Source: Saprospiraceae bacterium (GTDB taxonomy: Bacteria; Bacteroidota; Bacteroidia; Chitinophagales; Saprospiraceae). Taken from it: 64,000 bases of DNA. The stretch is taken from contig JALWRC010000011.1 of NCBI GenBank assembly GCA_027080725.1, positions 1 through 64,000 on the forward strand, written 5' to 3'. Position numbers and translations under genes: made by a program. The notes below the pieces were generated by a model. It was not told the DNA's origin. It worked only from the letters and a program-made list of their open reading frames with translations, and ran no database searches. This document shows positions 18,433 through 26,806 of this stretch, piece after piece; within the stretch, counting starts at the first letter, position 1; each line of letters opens with the position of its first letter.

Positions 18433-18514
18433 GCTAAAATATTTTTTTGTTAACAGGATTTCATTTAAGAATAGCAAAAATATAACCAAAAACGGGTTTG
18501 GTGTATATTAAAAT

Positions 18515-20692
18515 CTATTTTTTAGCAGGATTATAATTGAGTTTTTCATCAATATAGTCCAACACTTTTTGCATCAAATGAACGCGATCTTTCCCCCGGA
18601 CATTATGTAAATGCATAGGATAAGTAAAAAAGTCCATTTGTTTTCCCGCTTTGACAAAGGATTGGATGAGGGTAAGGCTGTGTTGGGGGACGACCACCGG
18701 GTCCACACTTCCTATGATTAGGAGCAGGTCTCCTTGTAGGTTGTTGACATAATTATGAAGGGCCGCAGTCTTGTAGCCTTCCTGATTTTCTTGGGGTTTG
18801 TCCATGTATCGCTCTCCGTACATGACTTCGTAATACTTCCAATCCGTGACAGGACCGCCTGCCACTCCTACCTTAAATATACCCGGAGTCCTCAACATCA
18901 AAGAAGTAGTCATAAATCCTCCGAAGCTCCAGCCATGTACAGCCATCTTGGTAGTATCGACGTAAGGCAGTTGTTTGAGGTATTTTACTCCTACGAGTTG
19001 GTCTTCGATCTCGGTGGTACCGACTTGTCGATGGATGACGTTCTCAAATGTCAGACCACGTCTCGACGACCCCCTGTTGTCCAAGGTGAATACCAGGTAT
19101 CCTCTTTCGGCAGCATGGTACATCCATGCGGGTGCACCGGCCAGGTATCTATTGCTGACCATTTGGGCGTGGGGCCCTCCATAGACATACACGATAACCG
19201 GATATTTTTTGGTGGAGTCAAAATAAGAGGGTTTGATCATCCTGGCATGCAAGATGGTGCCGTCTTTTGCCCGGAGGTCCAATAGTTGAGGTTGTCCTAC
19301 TTGATAATCTCGCATGGGATTTGTATTGAGTTTTAAGAGGTTGACGGGGCGCGCTTCATAGTCGATGATCTGTGTGACACCGGCCATTTCAAGGCTGCTG
19401 TATCGATCGATAAAATACCTGCCACCATCTGACATGGCATAGCGATGCATGCCCTCTTCCTTGGTGAGGTCGAGGACCTCTGTACGGTCGATGGAGGCTT
19501 TGTAGAGGTGATTGTTCAGACCGGAGGTGTCGGTACCGAGGACGTACACATGCGTGCCGGCCCGATTTAGCCCCAGGATCGAAAGCGCGACCCAATGTCC
19601 GTCTGTCACCTTGTTTAAGAGTTGACCGGAGGTGTCATAACGGAAGAGTTGCATAAAACCGTCTCTTTCGCTAAACCACAGAAACTCCTTATTTTGTTTG
19701 GGAATAAACCACGGGCCATGTTCGGGTTCGACATATTTTGGATGGGTCTCTTCAAATAGGGTGCGGACAAAATTCCCATTTTGGGCATTGTATTTGTTGA
19801 GCCACATGTGGTTTTGTTCGCGGTTGAGCTCAGCTATATATACGAAGCGTCCTTCCGGTCCCCAAGTCAGATTAGTGATGAAATGATCCTTAGGTCCTTT
19901 GGTGTCTAAGTAGATGACACTGTCGGTAGCGATATGATACACCCCGGCTTTGTCATACTCGCTTTTGCTTCCGGCCATGGGGTATTTTATCGGTTGCAGG
20001 GAGGCAGGGTAAGTCGTAATATCCACGAGCGGATAGTCGGGGACGTCGGTTTCATCCTTTTGGTAAAAGGCAAGTGACCGGCCATCCGGTGACCAGAAAG
20101 TCCCCTTAAAAATCCCAAATTCCGAACGGGCGATGGCTTGACCACTGACGATATTTTTATCCTCAAAACGGGTGACGGCGAGGGAGTCCCCTGAGGCGGT
20201 TTGTATGTATAAGTTATTGTCAATGGTATAAGCGATATTGCCGGAAGCCGGACTAAAATCGGGGTTTTCGCCGTTTGGCACCTTGGTCCAGGGCCCTCCG
20301 GTATGTCGCTTTATATCCCATCGGTAGTATCGCTTATCGTGTGTGAAATAAAAATGTGTTTGGTCTTTCCATTGGATGCGAGGAAAGCGTTTGAGCTTTA
20401 TTTGCAATGCCTCTTTCAGTGCAGAGATGCTCAGTGCGGTATCTATCCGATGAAATGGGTATCCGCGTTTGAGGAGGTACTTGCCATCCTCTGATAAGTA
20501 AGAGATGGTGTCTGCTCCTTTGACCCATTGCAGATTGGAGATGCCCCGCGGATAGAGTTTTCGAAAGCGTTGGACCACGGCTTCTTCCAATGTGAGTGGT
20601 TGCTTTTGTGCCCGGGTGGCCGCGGAAGAGATGGATACTAATGCGAGTAAGAATACTATTCTAAGGGTATGAAATGGTTGATGCATGTGCAT
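18515..20692 (-). CDS. S9 family (DPP IV-like) prolyl peptidase, secreted
   Basis: A 725-residue exported serine peptidase that removes dipeptides, typically X-Pro, from peptides. A signal peptide (1-29, ending T-R-A-Q) is followed by an eight-bladed propeller region (about 50-480) and an alpha/beta hydrolase domain. The triad is visible: Ser589 in G-W-S-F-G-G, Asp664 in G-S-V-D-P, His696 in H-L-H-N-V-R-G. D-N-R-G-S-S-R-R-G is typical of the DPP IV group. A second in-frame ATG lies two codons downstream. Three peptide transporters are encoded at 40-45 kb and could take up its products, but that link is inference. Confidence 0.93.
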   Translation of the reverse strand: MHMHQPFHTLRIVFLLALVSISSAATRAQKQPLTLEEAVVQRFRKLYPRGISNLQWVKGADTISYLSEDGKYLLKRGYPFHRIDTALSISALKEALQIKLKRFPRIQWKDQTHFYFTHDKRYYRWDIKRHTGGPWTKVPNGENPDFSPASGNIAYTIDNNLYIQTASGDSLAVTRFEDKNIVSGQAIARSEFGIFKGTFWSPDGRSLAFYQKDETDVPDYPLVDITTYPASLQPIKYPMAGSKSEYDKAGVYHIATDSVIYLDTKGPKDHFITNLTWGPEGRFVYIAELNREQNHMWLNKYNAQNGNFVRTLFEETHPKYVEPEHGPWFIPKQNKEFLWFSERDGFMQLFRYDTSGQLLNKVTDGHWVALSILGLNRAGTHVYVLGTDTSGLNNHLYKASIDRTEVLDLTKEEGMHRYAMSDGGRYFIDRYSSLEMAGVTQIIDYEARPVNLLKLNTNPMRDYQVGQPQLLDLRAKDGTILHARMIKPSYFDSTKKYPVIVYVYGGPHAQMVSNRYLAGAPAWMYHAAERGYLVFTLDNRGSSRRGLTFENVIHRQVGTTEIEDQLVGVKYLKQLPYVDTTKMAVHGWSFGGFMTTSLMLRTPGIFKVGVAGGPVTDWKYYEVMYGERYMDKPQENQEGYKTAALHNYVNNLQGDLLLIIGSVDPVVVPQHSLTLIQSFVKAGKQMDFFTYPMHLHNVRGKDRVHLMQKVLDYIDEKLNYNPAKK
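20667..20678 (-). repeat. Dispersed motif ACCATTTCATAC, copy 3
   Basis: Exact copy in the signal-peptide region of the S9 peptidase gene, read there in the P-F-H-T-L frame. Followed by C. Confidence 0.7.
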
Positions 20693-20876
20693 GATTTACA
20701 GTTTGTATTAACGAATACAATTATTCAACAGGGATGAAGCGATAATCTGTAGTTGATCTCCATAAGCTTTATCCCAAGCTTTCACCGAAAAAAGCGGGAG
20801 CGAACTTACGGAGAATTCCCGAATGTACAGTCCTTTCCGCCTACTAAATCCAATTTCCAGCTTCTGTGTGGAGTAA

Positions 20877-21458
20877 TTATTTCAAATACATACGACCGAG
20901 TTCTATGGCTTCTTGAACTTGCGGGAGCACCAGATACCGGATGGATTGGCCGGATTGTATTTTTTTTCTAATCAGACTTGAAGATATGTCCAATGACGGT
21001 GTGTCTTCTAAGATAGTTACATTGGGGTGTTCTTCAAGAGGAGAATGTGCGGTATAGGGCCTTTTGTAGACATATATAGAATAATCAGACAACAGTTTTT
21101 CGTAGTTCTTCCATTTGGGAAAGGATAACAGGTTATCTCCACCCATAATTAGAGAGAATCGGCGGTTGGGGTACTGTTCTGATAAGTGAGCCAGAGTGTC
21201 GATGGTGTAAGAAGGCTGGGGGAGTCCAAATTCGATATTACTTGCACGCATCCCCGGGTGGTCTTCGATGGCGATTTGTACGAGATGCAATCGATCGTAA
21301 TCCGGAGCTAAGGTAGATTTCTTTTTCAATGGATTGTGCGGAGAGACAACAAACCAAAGTTCCTCCATGCCCGTATTGTCCAATAGATGTTGGGCGATGA
21401 TGAGGTGCCCGATATGTATCGGGTTGAAAGAGCCAAAAAACAGGCCTGTTTTTTTCAT
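20877..21458 (-). CDS. nadD: Nicotinate-nucleotide adenylyltransferase
   Basis: Transfers AMP from ATP to nicotinate mononucleotide to give deamido-NAD in NAD synthesis. The 193-residue length is typical. The N-terminal G-S-F-N-P-I-H-I-G-H-L (nucleotidyltransferase H-x-G-H), the middle M-G-G-D-N-L and the C-terminal S-S-S-L-I-R-K-K-I motifs are all present. It lies 38 bases downstream of dnaN on the same strand and is probably co-transcribed. A second NAD-related gene, pnuC, is at 37.4 kb. Confidence 0.96.
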   Translation of the reverse strand: MKKTGLFFGSFNPIHIGHLIIAQHLLDNTGMEELWFVVSPHNPLKKKSTLAPDYDRLHLVQIAIEDHPGMRASNIEFGLPQPSYTIDTLAHLSEQYPNRRFSLIMGGDNLLSFPKWKNYEKLLSDYSIYVYKRPYTAHSPLEEHPNVTILEDTPSLDISSSLIRKKIQSGQSIRYLVLPQVQEAIELGRMYLK

Positions 21459-21496
21459 ATTGGCCGTTGATTACAATTTATAAGAGGAGTTTTTGG

Positions 21497-22606
21497 TTAC
21501 CTCATTACGGGCATGAGGAGCATGAGCACCTCTACATAGGGTGCTTGCTCTCCCGGGTAGAGCAAGCCCGCGCGATTGGGCCTGGATAATTTGAAGACCA
21601 CCTCTTCCGAATGGAGGCTGGAGAGCATCTCGATGACAAATTTTCCATTCAAGCCCATACTCATCTCTTCACCATCAAAACTGCAAGGCACCTGCTCCGT
21701 GGCTTCATTCGAAAAATCAATATCCTGCGCGTGTAGTGTAAGGGCTCCATCCTGGATATTGAACACCACTTGGTTGGTGGACTTGTTGGAGTATATCGCT
21801 ATTCGTTTGAGGGTATTGAGCAGGTTTTTTCTGTCCACTCGAAGACTAAACTCATTATCGTAAGGAATGACAAGGTTATAATCAGGAAACTGGGCGTCAA
21901 TGAGGCGCGTAACCAGCTGTGTGTTGCCAAACTTGAAGTAGGCGTGGCTATTGTTGAAGGATATTTCTACATCCTCTTCCGGGGGAAGAACATTTTTGAG
22001 ATAAACCATCGGTTTTTGGGGTAGGATGATCGAAGCCGTCAGGTCAGAAGGTATTTCCGTTATCGTGTGCTTGACCAATCGATGGGCATCGGTCGCCACA
22101 AAATTAACCTTGTTAAAATCTACCTGCATGAGAATCCCCATCATTGCTGTACGTGCTTCGTCATGGCTCGTTGCAAAATAGGTATTGTTGAGTGCTTCGA
22201 TGAGATAATCAGAAGACAAGGTGATAGATTGGGTGCTTTGTTCTTCTTCTAGTTCAGGGAAGTCAGAAGGATCATCTCCTGCGAGTTTAAACTTGCCCGC
22301 AGAGGATAAAATCTCGATGACGCCTGTAATTTCATCATGCTGTAAAGTGACGGGTTGTTCCGGAAGATTTTTGATGGTCTCCAGTAAGATTTTTCCGGCC
22401 ACTGCCATTTGGCCATCTTCACCTCCAATCACAGTCGTCTCCGTTATGACCGTTTGGTTGAGATTTGTGGTTTTGATAGTCAAGGTATTGCCACTTAATT
22501 CCAACAAAAAGTCCTCTGTAATGGGCATTACGGCATTTTGGGCCAATGCTCCGCTGGCGACCGTTAAGGCTTTGAGGAAATCTCCTGAAGAAACACTAAA
22601 TTTCAT
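21497..22606 (-). CDS. dnaN: DNA polymerase III subunit beta (sliding clamp)
   Basis: The ring-shaped clamp that holds the replicative polymerase on DNA. The 369-residue product starts M-K-F-S-V-S-S-G-D-F-L-K-A-L and contains D-A-H-R-L-V-K and the terminal M-L-L-M-P-V-M-R (beta-clamp P-M-R ending). Three clamp domains are expected at this length. dnaA, recF and gyrB are not next to it, so it is not in the classical origin cluster. A good promoter lies at 22733-22764, and nadD follows. Confidence 0.97.
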   Translation of the reverse strand: MKFSVSSGDFLKALTVASGALAQNAVMPITEDFLLELSGNTLTIKTTNLNQTVITETTVIGGEDGQMAVAGKILLETIKNLPEQPVTLQHDEITGVIEILSSAGKFKLAGDDPSDFPELEEEQSTQSITLSSDYLIEALNNTYFATSHDEARTAMMGILMQVDFNKVNFVATDAHRLVKHTITEIPSDLTASIILPQKPMVYLKNVLPPEEDVEISFNNSHAYFKFGNTQLVTRLIDAQFPDYNLVIPYDNEFSLRVDRKNLLNTLKRIAIYSNKSTNQVVFNIQDGALTLHAQDIDFSNEATEQVPCSFDGEEMSMGLNGKFVIEMLSSLHSEEVVFKLSRPNRAGLLYPGEQAPYVEVLMLLMPVMR

Positions 22607-22732
22607 ACTCTACAATTTAATTTTTCTGTGTCTACCGTTTGGTTGATCTGTAGGTTCTCTATGGCATAAAGCACTTTCTCATGATTGAAAATGAAATACT
22701 CGAGAATCACAACATATACGATAAATCAGCTG

Positions 22733-22764
22733 CAAAAGTACGTAATTAATACGTCTTATTCAAA
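22733..22764 (-). promoter_or_regulatory. Promoter of dnaN-nadD
   Basis: Minus-strand TTTG (22764-22761), 20-base spacer, TACTTTTG (22740-22733). This matches the Bacteroidota -33 TTTG / -7 TAnnTTTG pattern with ideal spacing. It leaves a leader of about 120 bases before dnaN. Confidence 0.75.
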
Positions 22765-22814
22765 GTAAAGTTCAACCCCTTCAAACAAAGTGACAGGCGA
22801 GCAGATATTTTGAC

Positions 22815-22822
22815 TACCTTTG
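22815..22822 (+). promoter_or_regulatory. -7 box (TACCTTTG) upstream of mreB
   Basis: TACCTTTG on the plus strand, 113 bases before the mreB ATG. The -33 region is weak. Confidence 0.5.
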
Positions 22823-22935
22823 TACTGCATTCGAGGAATATTACCCCTTTGGGATGGTGGTTTACATTTGATTTGAACGAATTGAAGTGTTGGTGTGTTT
22901 TTTGCATGTATGAAAAGAAAGTACAATAGACTTAC

Positions 22936-23967
22936 ATGAAATTTTTTAGTTTTTTTAAACAAGAGTTGGCCATTGATTTAGGTACGGCCAACACCCTTAT
23001 CATCCAGAATGGTAAGATTGTCGTAGATGAACCTTCCATTGTTGCTATTGATAGAATGACGGGGGAGACGATTGCGGTAGGCACGAAGGCGCTTCAGATG
23101 CACGAGAAGACGCATAAGAATATAGAGACCATCAAACCGCTTAAAGATGGTGTGATTGCTGATTTTCAGGCGGCGGAGAATATGATTAAGGGGATGATCG
23201 ATATGATCAATACCCGCCGGCATTTTTTCTCTCATTTGAAGATGGTTATTTGTATTCCTTCCGGGATTACCGAAGTGGAAAAGCGGGCGGTATTTGATTC
23301 AGCCGATCATGTGGATTCTAAGGAGACCTTTTTGATTCATGAGCCCATGGCCTCTGCTTTGGGGATAGGCTTGGATGTCGAAGCTCCGATTGGCAATCTC
23401 ATCGTAGATATCGGAGGCGGTACTACAGAGATTGCGGTTATTGCCCTGTCCGGCATCGTTTGTGACCAATCGATACGCACGGCCGGCAACGAGTTTACAG
23501 ATGATATCATGGGCTATATGAAAGCGGAGCACAATCTCCTTATCGGAGAAAAAACCGCAGAGCTCATCAAGATTAATGTGGGGTCGGCTATAGTGGACTT
23601 GCCGGATCCTCCGGAGCCGTATCCCATCAACGGAAGAGATTTGATGACGGGTATTCCCAAGAGGGTCTTCGTCCGTTATGAAGAGACGGTAGAGGCTTTG
23701 GATAAATCCATTGCCAAGATTGAAACAGCCGTTTTAAAAACCTTGGAAGATACACCACCGGAACTCTCCTCGGATATCTATAAAAAGGGTATTTATTTGT
23801 CCGGAGGAGGAGCATTGTTGCGCGGGTTGGCCCAGAGATTAAAAGATAAGACTAAGTTGGATGTACATATTCCGGATGAGCCTTTACTCGCCGTAGTAAG
23901 AGGTACGGGTATGGCATTAAACAATACCAATCGATTTTCATTTTTAATTAGCCGGAAGAATTATTAG
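22936..23967 (+). CDS. mreB: Rod shape-determining protein MreB
   Basis: Bacterial actin homologue that forms membrane-bound filaments guiding lateral wall synthesis. The 343 residues match the family. The phosphate-1 loop D-L-G-T-A-N-T-L-I is at 15-23. The phosphate-2 region D-I-G-G-G-T-T-E-I-A, the adenosine motif S-G-G-G-A-L-L-R-G and E-P-M-A-S-A-L-G-I-G are present. mreC follows 95 bases downstream on the same strand. Confidence 0.97.
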   Translation: MKFFSFFKQELAIDLGTANTLIIQNGKIVVDEPSIVAIDRMTGETIAVGTKALQMHEKTHKNIETIKPLKDGVIADFQAAENMIKGMIDMINTRRHFFSHLKMVICIPSGITEVEKRAVFDSADHVDSKETFLIHEPMASALGIGLDVEAPIGNLIVDIGGGTTEIAVIALSGIVCDQSIRTAGNEFTDDIMGYMKAEHNLLIGEKTAELIKINVGSAIVDLPDPPEPYPINGRDLMTGIPKRVFVRYEETVEALDKSIAKIETAVLKTLEDTPPELSSDIYKKGIYLSGGGALLRGLAQRLKDKTKLDVHIPDEPLLAVVRGTGMALNNTNRFSFLISRKNY

Positions 23968-23978
23968 ACGAGAATGTC

Positions 23979-23990
23979 GCCATTTCATAC
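23979..23990 (+). repeat. One-mismatch copy of the dispersed ACCATTTCATAC motif
   Basis: Intergenic between mreB and mreC; GCCATTTCATAC followed by C, 11 of 12 positions. Confidence 0.5.
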
Positions 23991-24062
23991 CAGAAAAGCT
24001 ACACTTCTAATGTCTTCTCAAATGAGATAATTCCATCGGTATCGGATAACCTGTAGTGCACG

Positions 24063-24893
24063 ATGAATAACCTGCTTTATTTTATCGCCAGATACCACCC
24101 GGTCTTCGTGTTCCTCTTACTGGAAGTCGTGAGCTACAATCTCATCATCCGGTACAATACTCCACAACAAACGATACACAATCATTCGGTTGAGGTTTGG
24201 ACTTCTGCCGTAGATAATAAAGTTTCTACCATTAAGAATTATTTCAAACTTCAGCAGATCGCTGATAGCTTGGTGCAAGAGAATGCAAAATTGGCAGGGG
24301 CCCTTTTTAGTATCAAGGAGCGGCTAAAGGATGCGTCCATACCTCGTGCAGAAGACGGCCCAACATACTGGCTGAAGGGTGCACGTGTTTTGAGCAATGC
24401 CTTGTTCGAAAGGCATAATACATTTACTATCAACAAAGGGTCAGACGATGGGGTTTTGCCCGGCCAAGGCGTTGTCACTCTTAATGGTGTGGCGGGAATC
24501 GTAAAGAGCGTAGGGTCCCATTACAGCGTGGTGCTTTCTTTGTTGAATCCATTGGTTCGAGTATCTGCCAAAATGAAGAAAGCACCTTTTTTTGGTACGT
24601 TAAGGTGGGAGGGAGGAGACCTGCAAATGGCCGATTTATATGATATCCCCAAGTATGCGGAAATTCATAAAGGGGACAGCATCGTTACCTCAGGTTTTTC
24701 TACTATTTTCCCGCCGGATATTCCTTTGGGAACGATTGACCGGTTTAAGATAAAGCGAGGAAGTGATGTGTACAGCATTAAGGTGCGTCTCTTCACCGAA
24801 ACCCCCACCTTGAGCTATGTGTACGTTATCCAACGCAAAGATAGGGAGGAAATCACTGATCTTCAAAAGGAATCTCAACAATTCGACCGTTGA
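24063..24893 (+). CDS. mreC: Rod shape-determining protein MreC
   Basis: A bitopic inner-membrane protein of 276 residues that links MreB filaments to periplasmic wall enzymes. An N-terminal membrane segment (about 10-28) is followed by a short coiled coil (about 60-85). The two beta-barrel lobes contain N-K-G-S-D-D-G-V-L-P-G-Q-G-V and G-D-S-I-V-T-S-G-F-S-T-I-F-P-P-D-I-P-L-G, both hallmark regions. The usual downstream mreD, mrdA and rodA are missing here; a flavoprotein gene follows instead. Confidence 0.95.
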   Translation: MNNLLYFIARYHPVFVFLLLEVVSYNLIIRYNTPQQTIHNHSVEVWTSAVDNKVSTIKNYFKLQQIADSLVQENAKLAGALFSIKERLKDASIPRAEDGPTYWLKGARVLSNALFERHNTFTINKGSDDGVLPGQGVVTLNGVAGIVKSVGSHYSVVLSLLNPLVRVSAKMKKAPFFGTLRWEGGDLQMADLYDIPKYAEIHKGDSIVTSGFSTIFPPDIPLGTIDRFKIKRGSDVYSIKVRLFTETPTLSYVYVIQRKDREEITDLQKESQQFDR

Positions 24894-24940
24894 TAGAAAA
24901 TATATTGTCCCTTCTCGTTCGAAAGTTGAGATGATTTAGA

Positions 24941-24948
24941 TACTTTTG
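24941..24948 (+). promoter_or_regulatory. -7 box (TACTTTTG) before the flavoprotein gene
   Basis: TACTTTTG lies 27 bases before the ATG at 24975, a spacing common for Bacteroidota promoters. It suggests the gene is not simply part of the mreBC transcript. Confidence 0.55.
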
Positions 24949-24974
24949 CGCCACAAATAAAACGCTAATATAAA

Positions 24975-26339
24975 ATGGATCAAACGTCGTACGACTTGAT
25001 AGTTATCGGTGGAGGACCCGGTGGTTACGAGGCAGCAAAGATTGCCTCAAACAGGGGGCTTAAAACGGCTATAGTCTCTAACACCAAACTGGGTGGCCGG
25101 GCCACTTTTGGCAGTTTGTTGCCGTCTAAAATATGGTTGAATGCCGCCAATCACTACCGGCGCATGAGTGAAGCCTCCTCACACGCACTCAAAGTAGAAG
25201 GGTTTTCCTTTGATATCCAAGGACTGAAGGAAGATATCAAACGAAAATCTACCGCATACTCCAATCAGATTACCCAAATTCTCAAAGACCTCAAGGTCGA
25301 TATCTATCATGGCAATGGTATGATCACCGGCGAGCACACGGTGGAAGTATCAGACGATGAGGTAAAGGAAACATTCCAACTTGACGCAAAGTACATCATC
25401 GTGGCTACAGGGAGCAAGCCCCGGTTTTTACCGGACATCAAGCCGAATAAGAACCGGATTTTGGCTCCAAAAATAGCTCCTTTACTACCTCATATTCCCA
25501 AGAGTGTGATTATAGTAGGTGGGGGTGTTACCGGTATGGAATACGCTTATGTCTTTGCCCAACTCGGCGCCAGGGTGACGGTCCTCCACAATAAAAGACA
25601 CATACTACCCGAAATGGATGCCGATATCGCAGACTATTTGGAGAATGTGTACGTGGAGAAATACAATATGGCTTTCCACAAAGGGCTTAAAGTGCGCTCC
25701 ATCATGCAGGAAGGGGACCGGGTCATAGCAACATTGGAGAGTGGGGAAACCTTTACGGCAGATTACGGGTTTATTGGCATTGGCAGGGTGCCCGATGACG
25801 GGTTTTATGACAAATCCGCTATCGACTTTACCTGGAAGGACAATGATGGGATCCGGGTCAATAGCTATATGCATACCGGTGTTGCCGGTATATATGCTAT
25901 CGGTGATGTGACGGGTATTCCCATGATGGCCAATAAGGCGATTTTGCAGGCAAAAGTGGCAGTGCGACACATCGTAAAGGATGTGGACTACCCGGAAAGG
26001 TACCATTTCATATCAGCTGTCTATTGTTATCCTCCCGTCGCTCAAATCGGAAGCACCAAAAAGGACGGGCATTGTGATATAGTAGAGAAACCCTATCGAT
26101 GTCTCTTGCGCTCTCAAATCAACGGAGAGCCTTTGGGGGTGCTCAAGTTGAAAATCGATCCGGATACGGACTTGGTCAAGGGTGTTTCGGGAATAGGACC
26201 TCATATTTACGATATTTTGGCTCCCATACAGCTCGCTATGGAGCATCATATCCCTTATGACGAACTCATAACCACCCACTTCGCCAATCCCTCTTTCTCT
26301 GAGTTGGTCTCTTTGGAGGTGGCGGAGATTAAGGAGTAA
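24975..26339 (+). CDS. Lipoamide dehydrogenase-like flavoprotein without redox cysteines
   Basis: A 454-residue FAD/NAD(P) oxidoreductase of the class I pyridine nucleotide-disulfide family. The FAD fold is intact (G-G-G-P-G-G at 12-17), as is the NAD fold (V-G-G-G-V-T-G-M-E near 179) and the second FAD motif A-I-G-D-V-T-G. The active-site helix, normally G-G-T-C-x-x-x-x-C-I-P-S-K, reads G-G-R-A-T-F-G-S-L-L-P-S-K at 40-52: both cysteines are replaced, by Ala43 and Leu48. The C-terminal catalytic His is Asn438 in N-P-S-F-S-E, although the Glu is kept. It therefore cannot do disulfide chemistry as lipoamide dehydrogenase does. It may act as an NAD(P)H:quinone or other non-thiol reductase. Convergent with the next gene, overlapping it by 11 bases. 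Confidence 0.88.
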   Translation: MDQTSYDLIVIGGGPGGYEAAKIASNRGLKTAIVSNTKLGGRATFGSLLPSKIWLNAANHYRRMSEASSHALKVEGFSFDIQGLKEDIKRKSTAYSNQITQILKDLKVDIYHGNGMITGEHTVEVSDDEVKETFQLDAKYIIVATGSKPRFLPDIKPNKNRILAPKIAPLLPHIPKSVIIVGGGVTGMEYAYVFAQLGARVTVLHNKRHILPEMDADIADYLENVYVEKYNMAFHKGLKVRSIMQEGDRVIATLESGETFTADYGFIGIGRVPDDGFYDKSAIDFTWKDNDGIRVNSYMHTGVAGIYAIGDVTGIPMMANKAILQAKVAVRHIVKDVDYPERYHFISAVYCYPPVAQIGSTKKDGHCDIVEKPYRCLLRSQINGEPLGVLKLKIDPDTDLVKGVSGIGPHIYDILAPIQLAMEHHIPYDELITTHFANPSFSELVSLEVAEIKE

Positions 26340-26802
26340 TCTCCCCGTCCTTGCCGGTGTAAATCATCCCTACGTGAGGGATGCCGTCTTCGAGATACCC
26401 CTGTCCTACAGGTATGAAACCGAGTAGCCGGTAAAAACCGGTGAGGTGCTGCTGAGCGGATATCTTTATCGGGCCGGGATGCATACTTTGGCAGGTACGT
26501 ATGGCAAATCGCATTAACTGTTTTCCCATTCCTTTGCCGCGAAAAGATGAATCGGTGACAACCCTTCCGATAGCCGCATGACCGGGGTATTGCTGGCCAG
26601 GTGCCAATATCCGGGCGTAGGCGATGATATTACCTTGGTGCCATCCGAGAATATGTGCAGCTGCCGGGTCCTTGCCGTCCAAATCCTGATAAACACAGTC
26701 TTGCTCCACCACAAAGACCGCTATCCTGAGGTGGAGTATTTCGTACAACTCACCGGGTGTGAGTGAGTCGAAAGGACGTACTTCAAAATGCAGTGACTCC
26801 AC
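26329..26802 (-). CDS. ElaA-family GNAT acetyltransferase
   Basis: A 157-residue GCN5-related N-acetyltransferase of the ElaA type; the substrate is unknown. The N-terminal L-H-L-R-I-A-V-F-V-V-E-Q-D-C-V-Y-Q-D-L-D is the family signature. The acetyl-CoA loop G-R-V-V-T-D-S-S-F-R-G-K-G-M-G-K-Q-L is near 85-103. The leucine-rich T9SS gene ends 4 bases upstream on the same strand, so the two may share a transcript. Confidence 0.92.
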   Translation of the reverse strand: MESLHFEVRPFDSLTPGELYEILHLRIAVFVVEQDCVYQDLDGKDPAAAHILGWHQGNIIAYARILAPGQQYPGHAAIGRVVTDSSFRGKGMGKQLMRFAIRTCQSMHPGPIKISAQQHLTGFYRLLGFIPVGQGYLEDGIPHVGMIYTGKDGEITP

Positions 26803-26806
26803 GCTA

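Larger units (their letters stand above)
22607..22935. other. Divergent promoter region between dnaN and mreB
   Basis: No ORF supported. It holds a full minus-strand promoter for dnaN (22733-22764) and a plus-strand -7 box for mreB (22815-22822). Confidence 0.7.

Noticed and set aside
24975-26339. Naming the flavoprotein lpdA
   Set aside because: Both redox cysteines and the catalytic histidine are missing, so lipoamide dehydrogenase activity is not expected.
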